Shown in pieces: positions 16,931 through 25,069 of a stretch of DNA of 64,000 nucleotides. The position numbers were made by a program, and so were the translations under genes. Within the stretch, counting starts at the first letter, position 1. Each line of letters opens with the position of its first letter. The DNA comes from Croceimicrobium sp965279135 (GTDB taxonomy: Bacteria > Bacteroidota > Bacteroidia > Flavobacteriales > Schleiferiaceae), in contig OZ257133.1 in assembly GCA_965279135.1 (NCBI GenBank), positions 1,550,001 through 1,614,000 on the forward strand, in the 5' to 3' direction. The notes below the pieces were generated by a model. It was not told the origin of the DNA and made no database searches. It saw nothing but the letters and a program-made list of their open reading frames with translations.

Positions 16931-16938
16931 CAAATTTA
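16931..16938 (-). promoter_or_regulatory. -7 promoter box TAAATTTG for ffh
   Basis: Exact TAnnTTTG match on the minus strand, 23 bp before the ffh ATG at 16907 and directly after the argS stop. Confidence 0.5.
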
Positions 16939-16946
16939 AAAAATGG

Positions 16947-18725
16947 CTACATACGCTCTGGCACTTCAATGCCTAGCATTGCCATAGCATTCCGAATTAC
17001 CGCTGCGGTTTTTCGAGACAAGTCTACTCGGAAAGCCACTGCCGCAAGATTCGCATCATTTAGGATACTAACCTGCTGATAAAAAGCATTATACTGCTTT
17101 ACCAGATCATAACAATAATTAGCGATTACGGAAGGGGCCTTCTCCTCGGCCGCTTCAATCACGGTATCGGGAAAGGCTAAAATCCCTTTGATCAAATCCC
17201 GCTCCTGATTAATAAGATCAGTGTAAGCGCCAATTGCCGGAAGGCTTAAGTCTTCTGCTTTGCGAAGAAGGGATTTTATTCGAGCATGGGTGTATTGAAT
17301 AAAGGGGCCTGTATTTCCCTGGAAATCTACTGACTCCTCAGGATTAAAAAGCATTCGCTTCTTAGGATCAACCTTAAGCATGAAATACTTGAGGGCCCCT
17401 AAACCTATCTTGTGATATAGGGCTTCTTTCTCAGACTCCTCAATGCCATCGGTTTTACCTAATTCTTCCGAAATGCGCTTGGAGGTAGCATACATCTCAT
17501 CCATAAGGTCGTCTGCATCTACGACCGTCCCTTCACGAGATTTCATTTTACCGGAAGGCAGATCGACCATTCCATAGCTCAAATGGTATAATTTCTCTGC
17601 CCATTTGTAGCCCAGCTTTTTAAGGATGGCAAAAAGTACTTTAAAATGATGGTCTTGTTCATTACCTACGGTGTAGATCATCCCATCGATTCCAAAATCT
17701 TCATAACGCTGAATTGCGGTGCCAATATCCTGCGTCATGTAAACACTGGTGCCATCGCTTCTTAACAATAGCTTATGATCTAATCTCTCCTCTTCCAGAT
17801 CACACCATACTGATTGGTCTTCTTTGCGGTAAAAAATGCCTTTATCCAGACCTTCTTCTACCACCTTTTTGCCAAGGATATAGGTGTCGCTTTCGTAATA
17901 ATTCTTATCGAAGCCTACTCCTAAACGATCATAAGTAGCATTAAATCCGGAGTAGACCCATGAATTCATCTGCTCCCACAGTCGGACGGTTTCCTCATCT
18001 CCCTGCTCCCATTTTCTGAGCGTTTCGCGTGCTTCTAATAAGATTGGCGCTTGATCTTTAGCATCATCCTCATTGGTTCCGGAAGCTACCAGTTCTTTGA
18101 TTTCTGCTTTATAAGCTTTATCAAACTCTACATAATACTTACCCACCAGATGATCACCTTTCAGACCAGCGCTCTCAGGTGTCTCACCATTGGAAAATCT
18201 CCTCCAGGCCACCATACTCTTACAAATATGGATGCCACGATCGTTGATGATCTGGACTTTCTTAACCTCTTTTCCCGCTGCCGCTAAAATTCGGGAGACC
18301 GAAAAACCAAGCAGGATGTTTCGAATATGCCCTAAATGAAGTGGTTTATTGGTATTTGGAGAAGAGTATTCCACTAAAATGGTTTCGTCATTTGCAGGAT
18401 GATGCCCATACTCCTCTAAATTCTGGATTCCATGTAGACAAGCCAACCAATAATCGTTGGATATCTCCAGATTTAGAAAGCCCTTAATAACGTTAAAAGC
18501 GCGAACCTCAGCTAAGCGCTCCTGAAGCTGAACACCAATCTCTTCGGCCGTGGCCTCAGGTTTCTTTTTACTGGCTCGTAAGTAGGGGAATACGACTAAG
18601 GTTAAATCCCCTTCAAATTCCTTACGCGTAGGTTGAAATTCAATGGGAGCTCCTTCAAGCTGATACAGGTCTTTGAGAATAGAGTTTACTGCACTATGCA
18701 GTCTGGCAATGATATCGTGCTGCAT
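16947..18725 (-). CDS. argS: Arginyl-tRNA synthetase
   Basis: A 592-residue class I tRNA synthetase. It has the N-terminal Arg-tRNA additional domain, the HIGH signature as SSPNTNKPLHLGH (121-133), a catalytic core with QDHHFKVLFAILKKLG and MVDLPSGKMKSREGTVV (the KMSKS-equivalent region) and the C-terminal DALR anticodon-binding domain ending EVPERM. The start codon follows the stop of the arginase gene directly (0 bp), so both are most likely on one transcript that starts at 19701. Confidence 0.96.
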   Translation of the reverse strand: MQHDIIARLHSAVNSILKDLYQLEGAPIEFQPTRKEFEGDLTLVVFPYLRASKKKPEATAEEIGVQLQERLAEVRAFNVIKGFLNLEISNDYWLACLHGIQNLEEYGHHPANDETILVEYSSPNTNKPLHLGHIRNILLGFSVSRILAAAGKEVKKVQIINDRGIHICKSMVAWRRFSNGETPESAGLKGDHLVGKYYVEFDKAYKAEIKELVASGTNEDDAKDQAPILLEARETLRKWEQGDEETVRLWEQMNSWVYSGFNATYDRLGVGFDKNYYESDTYILGKKVVEEGLDKGIFYRKEDQSVWCDLEEERLDHKLLLRSDGTSVYMTQDIGTAIQRYEDFGIDGMIYTVGNEQDHHFKVLFAILKKLGYKWAEKLYHLSYGMVDLPSGKMKSREGTVVDADDLMDEMYATSKRISEELGKTDGIEESEKEALYHKIGLGALKYFMLKVDPKKRMLFNPEESVDFQGNTGPFIQYTHARIKSLLRKAEDLSLPAIGAYTDLINQERDLIKGILAFPDTVIEAAEEKAPSVIANYCYDLVKQYNAFYQQVSILNDANLAAVAFRVDLSRKTAAVIRNAMAMLGIEVPERM

Positions 18726-19679
18726 TTAGGATCTTTCTTGCGCTTCGATTTGTTCGTAAACAGGTTTGAAAATTCGGAAAGCGGCTTCCGCCATAGCATT
18801 CCCTTTATCGTCTAATAATGGATTGATTTCTACGGTTTCAAAACAGCAGAAACGAGGGTCTTTGAGTAATTGTTGAATGATTTCCAGGGCTTCCTCTTCG
18901 GTAAACCCTCCTTCTACCGGCGTGCCCGTCCCCTTGCTTACACTAGGGTCCATGGAATCTACATCAAATGAAAGGTAAAGGATGTCGCAGTCGCTGAGGT
19001 AATTTAAGCTCTCCTCTACAGTTTTAGTTATGCCCTTCTCTCTCACTTCATCCACAGTATGATTGGGAATCTCATATTTCTCGATCAGAACGTCTTCTGG
19101 TGTCTCCGTGCTGCGCACTCCGATAAATACGATGTCCTGCGGTAATACTCTTTGGTTAGAACCTTTCATTACGTTCCAATGCCAAATGGTCTCTTGTTCA
19201 GGTTGATTGTTTTGACATTCTAAATTGTCTTCCTGAATGGCGGTTGCTAAGGGCATACCGTGTACATTCCCACTAGGACTGGTATAAGGACTGTGCAGGT
19301 CAGCATGAGCATCCAGCCAGATGACTCCCAAACGTTTATTTGGAAATGCCTTTTTAATGCCGGCTATAGTTCCACCGGCACTGCTATGATCTCCGGAAAT
19401 CACAATCGGAAATTGATTCTGCCTTAAACTGCTTGATACGCTATTTTCAATCCTGGAATACATTTCTGCGATTCCATCCAAACGTTTAGCGTAAGCCATC
19501 TCGGTCTCTTCGTAGAGGCGGTGATTTACGGTTTCTAAACGTATCTCCGCATGGCGCATAAAGAAACTTCGATCCACTTGAAGGCTTGCAATCTGCATGG
19601 CGTCTAAACCTAATGAAGAGCCACGAGTTCCGGCTCCTAGTTCGGAAGTAACGCCTATTATTTGTAATTCCCTGGACAT
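18726..19679 (-). CDS. Arginase-family ureohydrolase
   Basis: A 317-residue binuclear-manganese hydrolase. Metal ligands are readable: His98 (SGDHSS), Asp123/His125/Asp127 (WLDAHADLH), Asp239/Asp241 (SFDVDSMDP), with the specificity loop GNVHGMPLA (137-145). The overall pattern fits arginase (arginine to ornithine and urea) more than formimidoylglutamase or agmatinase, but this is a judgement. I use the ATG at 19679: a TTG eight codons upstream lies within the -7 box TAATTTTG and cannot be a normal start. It abuts argS, so arginine breakdown and arginine charging share an mRNA. Confidence 0.85.
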   Translation of the reverse strand: MSRELQIIGVTSELGAGTRGSSLGLDAMQIASLQVDRSFFMRHAEIRLETVNHRLYEETEMAYAKRLDGIAEMYSRIENSVSSSLRQNQFPIVISGDHSSAGGTIAGIKKAFPNKRLGVIWLDAHADLHSPYTSPSGNVHGMPLATAIQEDNLECQNNQPEQETIWHWNVMKGSNQRVLPQDIVFIGVRSTETPEDVLIEKYEIPNHTVDEVREKGITKTVEESLNYLSDCDILYLSFDVDSMDPSVSKGTGTPVEGGFTEEEALEIIQQLLKDPRFCCFETVEINPLLDDKGNAMAEAAFRIFKPVYEQIEAQERS

Positions 19680-19700
19680 AAGGTGTTTTTTGAGAGGCCA

Positions 19701-19708
19701 CAAAATTA
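19701..19708 (-). promoter_or_regulatory. -7 promoter box TAATTTTG for arginase-argS
   Basis: Exact match, 21 bp before the arginase ATG. It contains the TTG that would otherwise be read as a start codon. Confidence 0.55.
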
Positions 19709-19918
19709 ATTAAAAGGCTTGGCCCTTTATCCCTTAAAAACCAATTAAGATTCGGTTTATCCTGCTTGCGAAATCCGGAACAAAAGCATTGTCAATAAAT
19801 CGCCTTTATTGCGGGTTCCACGATCAATAGGCAATCATAAACTAATCACTATCAAACGCTTAAAAAATAAATCCAACGAAAGGCATTTCATGCTCCATTT
19901 GTAATAATCACCTACAAT

Positions 19919-19952
19919 TCGATAAACGGTCGAAAATCCTCGATAAACGGTC
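19919..19952 (+). promoter_or_regulatory. Paired 13-bp direct repeat (candidate operator)
   Basis: TCGATAAACGGTC occurs at 19919-19931 and again, identical, at 19940-19952: same strand, start-to-start distance 21 bp (two helical turns, so the same DNA face). The second copy ends 9 bp before the -7 box of the methyltransferase gene, covering the place where a -33 element would sit, and no TTTG is seen there. This fits a dimeric or cooperative regulator; the identity of that regulator is unknown. Confidence 0.55.
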
Positions 19953-19961
19953 ACAAGGGGC

Positions 19962-19969
19962 TAATTTCG
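19962..19969 (+). promoter_or_regulatory. -7 promoter box TAATTTCG for the methyltransferase
   Basis: TTCG variant of TAnnTTTG, 7 bp before the ATG at 19977, just downstream of the paired direct repeat. Confidence 0.5.
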
Positions 19970-19976
19970 CTTTCAG

Positions 19977-20600
19977 ATGAATAGTAGCGCACGACAAAGC
20001 CACTGGCAGACAGTCTTTAAAGAAAAAGATACCCAACAAGTAAGTTGGTATGAGGAAAGTCCTGACTATAGCTTGGAATGGATTAAAAACTTGAATCTCC
20101 CATTGGATGCACGAATCCTGGATGTTGGAGCCGGTGATAGTCGATTACCTGATGCCTTAGTCAAAGTAGGCTATAGCACCATTCATGCACTAGACATCTC
20201 TGAACTGGCCTTGCTAAAGTCTAAAAACCGCCTGGGTCCGGAAGCAAAAAATGTGGATTGGATTGTCTCTGACATCCTCGACTATCAAAGCGATTCACCA
20301 ATCGACTTGTGGTATGATAGAGCCGTGTTTCACTTTATCCGCGAAGCTCAGGATATCTCAAAGTATATTGAAAATGCCTACACTTCACTAGGAGAGAATG
20401 GTCTTCTGCTTATCGGAACCTTTTCGGACCAGGGACCCATGAAATGCAGCGGATTAGAGGTAAAGCGTTATAGTGAGGCTGAAATGACCGCCACCTTTAG
20501 TCCAAGGTTTTGTCTCATAAAAACGGAAAGGTATTATCATCAAACTCCTGCGGGAGGCAAGCAAGAATTTCTATTCTGTCTTTTTAGGAAGTTGCCTTAA
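19977..20600 (+). CDS. Class I SAM-dependent methyltransferase
   Basis: A 207-residue cytoplasmic methyltransferase. It opens with HWQTVFKEKDTQQVSWYEE, a signature of a small methyltransferase group related to thiopurine/tellurite-type enzymes. It has the SAM-binding motif I ILDVGAGDSRLPDAL, the acidic residue in HALDISELAL, DWIVSDILDY and the DLWYDRAVFHF stretch. The substrate is unknown; related proteins act on metalloids, thiols or other small molecules (family knowledge). A paired direct repeat at the promoter suggests specific regulation. Its stop overlaps the convergent exported-protein gene by 4 bp. Confidence 0.85.
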   Translation: MNSSARQSHWQTVFKEKDTQQVSWYEESPDYSLEWIKNLNLPLDARILDVGAGDSRLPDALVKVGYSTIHALDISELALLKSKNRLGPEAKNVDWIVSDILDYQSDSPIDLWYDRAVFHFIREAQDISKYIENAYTSLGENGLLLIGTFSDQGPMKCSGLEVKRYSEAEMTATFSPRFCLIKTERYYHQTPAGGKQEFLFCLFRKLP

Positions 20601-21505
20601 TACTCTTCCGGTCGCATATTTTCTGCAATAGTCTGAGGGTCCTGTTTAAAAACGCTAAAATCGTAACTGTTTGATTCGCTGTCGGTACCAGAGTTCATGG
20701 TATTTATCATCAATTGGCTACCCTCAAATTCCCACTCCGCATATAATCCTCCCAAACAGCTTTCCAGAGGTATGTGTCGTACACCTTGGTAATCTCCTTG
20801 CTGATTAAAATCTAAGATATAAAGTCCATGCTCATATCCAGCTCCACACCTGCCGCCTGGATTCCAGGTATTGGAGGTGTAGAAATATTGAAGTAACACG
20901 TTGCTATCACCATAAGCCACAACGGTAAATTCACGAGCCATTATGTTTAAGGTCTCCAGGTCAATTAGTCTTCCGTTCGGGAATATCAAATATTCCTTCT
21001 GGTTGAAAAGTTTACTGGCATCGAGATGTATACGGAAATGGCTGGATTCATCTCCACTCTGGGTATATCTCTTATTTCCGGACTGGCGAAACTTCCTATC
21101 ATAATGCTCTGGCTTAATGGAATCCAGGACTTCCCAAACACCTACGGTATCCCTATAGGCCCATTCATCATTAAAATTGGCAGTGTACAATTCCACAGAA
21201 TCCTGTATTTCGATACCGGAAAACAGGATTAAATCCTGACCAATATAAATCCCGGATACCTGCTCCTGTAGATCAGAGTCATTAAACTGAAACCAGCCCC
21301 TTAGCTCCATCCAGTCTTTTCCATAATAAGTATATCCCTCACTTCGTAAATAGAATTTAGCCCCTTTGTCCCCAATGGTTGCGCTAAACATCCCTTCACG
21401 CTGTTCTACATTTAATACATAGGGACTCTCTTTCTGGCTGAAAAGAGCCAGTTGAAAAAGTAGCAGCAGAATTAAAATTTGAAAACGCGTTTTCCTTTTT
21501 GTCAT
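20597..21505 (-). CDS. Exported protein of unknown function
   Basis: A 302-residue protein with a Sec signal peptide (RFQILILLLLFQLALFSQ). I do not recognise a family. The mature part is rich in aromatic and acidic residues, with the look of beta-sheet (YYGKDWMELRGWFQF, YTANFNDEWAYRDTVGVWEVLDS). Two Cys (GGRCGAG and LESCLGG) could form a disulfide. There is no lipobox and no T9SS tail, so it is probably periplasmic. It is convergent with the methyltransferase and divergent from the TonB receptor. Confidence 0.65.
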   Translation of the reverse strand: MTKRKTRFQILILLLLFQLALFSQKESPYVLNVEQREGMFSATIGDKGAKFYLRSEGYTYYGKDWMELRGWFQFNDSDLQEQVSGIYIGQDLILFSGIEIQDSVELYTANFNDEWAYRDTVGVWEVLDSIKPEHYDRKFRQSGNKRYTQSGDESSHFRIHLDASKLFNQKEYLIFPNGRLIDLETLNIMAREFTVVAYGDSNVLLQYFYTSNTWNPGGRCGAGYEHGLYILDFNQQGDYQGVRHIPLESCLGGLYAEWEFEGSQLMINTMNSGTDSESNSYDFSVFKQDPQTIAENMRPEEY

Positions 21506-21693
21506 TTCTTGCTGTTCAGGATCGTGATACTTTAAATCTACATCAAATTACAGGAAATGGAAGCCCTAGTTTTTCGGAGTCCAATACCTTAGAGGCATCC
21601 TTAATTTAAGAAATGAGTTCTGCCATTCCAACCTTTTCCCCCTCACCTGCATCTCTACACGAAATAGAGCTAAAGGCAACAAAATCCCAATAA

Positions 21694-24024
21694 ATGCGAA
21701 GAACCATTCTTGGACTCCTTCTTGTCGCAACAAGCATTGTTTCTGCTCAAAAGAGTTTTACCCTCAGTGGCTACGTTGAAGATGCCAATTCCAGGGAGCG
21801 AATTATAGGCGCAAATCTCTATCTGGAAGGAACCACAATAGGATCAAGCACCAACACCTTTGGCTTTTATTCACTTAGTCTTCCTCCTGGCAAATATGAG
21901 TTGGTCGTTTCTTTCATTGGCTACCAAACTATCCGGCAACAAATCACAATTGCCGACGATAATCAGGAACTGGATTTTAGTCTGACAGAATCCGTATCGA
22001 CTCTGGATGAAATTACCGTTACGGCCGAGGAAATACAGGTAGAGCAGGTGCAAATGAGTCAAGTGCAGCTGAGTGTTTCAGAAATAAAGAAGATTCCGGC
22101 TTTCCTCGGAGAGGTTGATATTATTCGGGCCATTCAACTGCTGCCTGGCGTACAAAGTGGTAATGAAGGTACAACGGGTTTTTATGTACGTGGTGGCAGT
22201 CCCGATCAGAACCTAATTCTACTGGATGGCGTACCTGTATATAATGCTTCACATCTCTTTGGCTTCTTCTCAGTTTTTAATGCAGATGCCATTAAGAATG
22301 TCAATCTCACTAAAGGTGGTTTCCCTGCACGTTTTGGCGGTCGACTTAGTTCGGTATTGGAAATCGATATGAAGGAAGGAAACTTAAGGGAGTTTCACGG
22401 TGAAGGCTCTCTTGGATTGATTAGCTCCAAATTAACTTTAGAAGGACCGATTTGGAAGGATAAAACATCCTTCATCGTAAGTGGTCGGCGCACCTATTAC
22501 GATATCCTTGCCGCTCCCTTCATTCCTGATGGCCAGGAGTTTGGATACTATTTCGCCGATCTTAATGCGAAGATTAATCATGTATTTTCCAGGAAAGATC
22601 GACTTTACCTTAGCTATTACACCGGTATAGACGATTTCAAATTTCGAGAAGAATATGAAGAAGATCCCTTTTTTGGAGGAGGACAAGGTTATGATGATTC
22701 AGGTCTGAACTGGGGTAATCACACTGCCGCCCTTCGTTGGAACCATCTCTTTAATGATAAGCTCTTTAGTAATCTGACTGCAACCTTCTCTCAGTACCGC
22801 TTTTCAATTGGTTTTGAAAGCTATTTTGAGGATGACAATGAGGTTAGCCGAAATGGTTTTGAATATTTCTCATTGATCCGGGACTATGGTCTCCGCTATG
22901 ATCTGGAATACGCCCTCGATAATCAACATCAGTTGCGCTTTGGGGCTTCTTTTACCAATCACACCTTTCGCCCGGGAGTAGCCCAGATTGAAGAAACCTT
23001 TAACGGTGCAGGTGTTGATTCGATCCTTGACCTTTCCAGAACCGTTTTTGCCAATGACATCTTTGTTTACATTGAAGATGATTGGAAGATTGGTAATAAA
23101 TGGAGGGTTAATTATGGTCTGCATTATTCGGCATATGCTACAAATGATAATGCCTTCTATCAAAATCTTCAACCCCGGATTTCGGCGCGCTATCTAGTTA
23201 ATGATCAATTCTCTCTAAAAGGAAGCTATGCTTTGATGAATCAATACGTTCATCTTTTATCAAACTCCGGTATTGGTTTACCTACAGATCTTTGGGTAAG
23301 TTCTACCGCCAGGGTAAGGCCGCAAATATCACAGCAGGTCGCATTGGGAGCAACAACGAGCCTTTGGGCTAACCGTTTCGAGTTCTCTGCGGAAACCTAC
23401 TATAAGATTATGGATAACCTCATCGAGTATAAAGAGGGGGCATCATTTATAGCCAACACCGATTGGCAGAACACCGTAGAAACCGATGGTGAGGGGGAAG
23501 CTTATGGATTAGAACTGCTTTTCAGGAAGAAGAAGGGGAAAACAACCGGATGGATTGGTTATACGTTAGCCTGGACAAACCGACGTTTCGAAAACCTCAA
23601 CGAGGGCAACTGGTTCCCTTATCGATATGATCGTCGCCATGATATCAGCATCGTCCTAAATCATCGGTTTAGTGAAAAGTTTGATTTGGGCTTGACCTGG
23701 GTATATGGAACCGGAAACTCCTTTACCGCTCCAGTAGCCCAATTTCAATTGCTAAGCCCTTGGGGAGGCACCAGGGTTTATGATCGATTTAGTGATCGAA
23801 ATGCCTTGAGAATGCCTTCTTATCATCGCCTCGATATTGGCTTTAATTGGCATAAAAAGACCAGTTGGGGGGAACGCACCTGGAATATCTCAGTATACAA
23901 TGCCTATTCCAGAGAAAATCCATTCTTCCTATACCTCAGCGAAAACAATCTTGGTGAAAGGAGGATAAATCAAGTTAGCCTCTTCCCTATTATCCCATCC
24001 ATTTCCTATCAATTTAAGTTCTGA
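21694..24024 (+). CDS. TonB-dependent outer-membrane receptor (DUF4249-partner type)
   Basis: A 776-residue outer-membrane receptor. It has a signal peptide (RRTILGLLLVATSIVSAQ), a carboxypeptidase-regulatory-like beta-sandwich (LSGYVEDANSRERIIGANLY, 24-110), a plug domain (FYVRGGSPDQNLILLDGVPVYNASHLFGFFS, about 160-260) and a 22-strand-type barrel ending with the aromatic FKF. It is smaller than SusC and not followed by SusD. The downstream DUF4249 gene overlaps by 1 bp (TGATG), so the pair acts together. The substrate is not evident. No clear -7 box was seen upstream. Confidence 0.92.
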   Translation: MRRTILGLLLVATSIVSAQKSFTLSGYVEDANSRERIIGANLYLEGTTIGSSTNTFGFYSLSLPPGKYELVVSFIGYQTIRQQITIADDNQELDFSLTESVSTLDEITVTAEEIQVEQVQMSQVQLSVSEIKKIPAFLGEVDIIRAIQLLPGVQSGNEGTTGFYVRGGSPDQNLILLDGVPVYNASHLFGFFSVFNADAIKNVNLTKGGFPARFGGRLSSVLEIDMKEGNLREFHGEGSLGLISSKLTLEGPIWKDKTSFIVSGRRTYYDILAAPFIPDGQEFGYYFADLNAKINHVFSRKDRLYLSYYTGIDDFKFREEYEEDPFFGGGQGYDDSGLNWGNHTAALRWNHLFNDKLFSNLTATFSQYRFSIGFESYFEDDNEVSRNGFEYFSLIRDYGLRYDLEYALDNQHQLRFGASFTNHTFRPGVAQIEETFNGAGVDSILDLSRTVFANDIFVYIEDDWKIGNKWRVNYGLHYSAYATNDNAFYQNLQPRISARYLVNDQFSLKGSYALMNQYVHLLSNSGIGLPTDLWVSSTARVRPQISQQVALGATTSLWANRFEFSAETYYKIMDNLIEYKEGASFIANTDWQNTVETDGEGEAYGLELLFRKKKGKTTGWIGYTLAWTNRRFENLNEGNWFPYRYDRRHDISIVLNHRFSEKFDLGLTWVYGTGNSFTAPVAQFQLLSPWGGTRVYDRFSDRNALRMPSYHRLDIGFNWHKKTSWGERTWNISVYNAYSRENPFFLYLSENNLGERRINQVSLFPIIPSISYQFKF

Positions 24025-24881
24025 TGAAAAGATTTGTAAGCCTATTAGCACTATTTGCCTTGTTGGCCTGTGAAAAGGAAATTGATTTCGAAATTCCAGA
24101 TCCGGGTAAACGTATTGTGATGGAAACCCGTATGGTTACAGATGAAACCATAGAGCTTTTCTTGAGCGAATCTGTGTATTCTCTATCAGCAGCGAGACCC
24201 GGAAGTCGCGATGATTTTCAGGCATTACTCTACACCACTGATCCTAATAGTCCATTTGAATTTTTCGTAGCCCCTTATAATATCGGTTTCGAACCTCAAC
24301 ATGTATATCGTCTTGCTTACGATTTAGAGCCCGGCGAAGAATACCGCATTGTAGTTAAAGGCGAAGGATTCCCTGATGCCTCGGCAACCGAACGAGTTCC
24401 TACCGAAGTGAACGTCCTCACCTTTGCCTATGACCAGGAAGAAAAAGAATTCACTTTCTCCTTTAAGGATGATAGTCGAACAGAGGACTATTATATGATC
24501 AGCGTAAATGAACTAGACAATGATGATCTTACCATTTCGTCTTTAGATTTAGATCTGGAGTTTTTTGAATTTGATGGATTTTTTGGCGATGATGATTTTG
24601 ATGGAAGGCAGTTTGGAACCCAGGCTTTTCTGAGCGATCAAGGCTTTAATGGCGATAGCCGATTGGTTAAAGTAAAAGTAGAGGAACCTACTGATGCGGT
24701 GTTTATCGAACTACGCGTTCACAAAGTATCAGAAAGCTTTTATCGTCATGAATTGACGAAGGCCGCCTACGATCAAAATGATGGCTTCTTCACCGAACCG
24801 GTGCAGGTCTTCTCTAATGTTAACAATGGCTATGGTATAATGGCTACTGCGTCGAGTTTTGTGCAGCAGGTGCAGTATTAG
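24024..24881 (+). CDS. DUF4249 lipoprotein, partner of the TonB receptor
   Basis: A 285-residue lipoprotein: signal sequence with the lipid-anchor Cys16 (LLALFALLAC), then DUF4249-type beta-sandwich segments (IDFEIPDPGKRIVMETRMV, YRLAYDLEPGEEYRIVV). The middle is very acidic (EFDGFFGDDDFDG, about 185-195), which could bind Ca2+ or a basic ligand. DUF4249 proteins usually accompany TonB receptors of the preceding type, in the way SusD accompanies SusC. The start overlaps the receptor stop by 1 bp. The TAG stop is itself the first triplet of heptad array copy 2. Confidence 0.85.
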   Translation: MKRFVSLLALFALLACEKEIDFEIPDPGKRIVMETRMVTDETIELFLSESVYSLSAARPGSRDDFQALLYTTDPNSPFEFFVAPYNIGFEPQHVYRLAYDLEPGEEYRIVVKGEGFPDASATERVPTEVNVLTFAYDQEEKEFTFSFKDDSRTEDYYMISVNELDNDDLTISSLDLDLEFFEFDGFFGDDDFDGRQFGTQAFLSDQGFNGDSRLVKVKVEEPTDAVFIELRVHKVSESFYRHELTKAAYDQNDGFFTEPVQVFSNVNNGYGIMATASSFVQQVQY

Positions 24882-24927
24882 TAGTTAGTAGTTGGTAGCT
24901 AGTAGAAGGTAAAAAGTAGAAAGTACG
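24879..24927 (+). repeat. Heptanucleotide-periodic array, copy 2
   Basis: Seven in-phase 7-mers that start with the TAG stop codon of the DUF4249 gene: TAGTAGT twice, TGGTAGC, TAGTAGA, AGGTAAA, AAGTAGA, AAGTACG. Every unit has GTA at positions 3-5. A second, pyrimidine-richer section follows to about 24970 with CTAAGTTCC and TTCTAAGCTCT, matching the second section of copy 1. Orientation is the same as the preceding gene. Confidence 0.85.
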
Positions 24928-25050
24928 TGCACTAATCTAAGTTCCAGGTTCTAAGCTCTTTGTTCCATCTCCCCTATCCAAATGTCTTCTAGCAATTCAT
25001 ATTCTCGTAAGAAGCTTCTAAGGCCTCCCCGCAATAGGCAATATTGTTGT

Positions 25051-25058
25051 TATTTTTG
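25051..25058 (+). promoter_or_regulatory. -7 promoter box TATTTTTG for the ftsK operon
   Basis: Exact TAnnTTTG match, 11 bp before the ftsK ATG at 25070. Confidence 0.55.
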
Positions 25059-25069
25059 CGCTTTACGAC

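Noticed and set aside
18726..19679. Formimidoylglutamase (HutG)
   Set aside because: No histidine-degradation genes are nearby, and the GNVHGMPLA and VSKGTGTPVEGG motifs fit arginase better, although an assay would decide.
21694..24881. SusC/SusD polysaccharide-utilisation pair
   Set aside because: The receptor is too short for SusC and its partner is DUF4249, not SusD; no glycoside hydrolases or anti-sigma factors are near.
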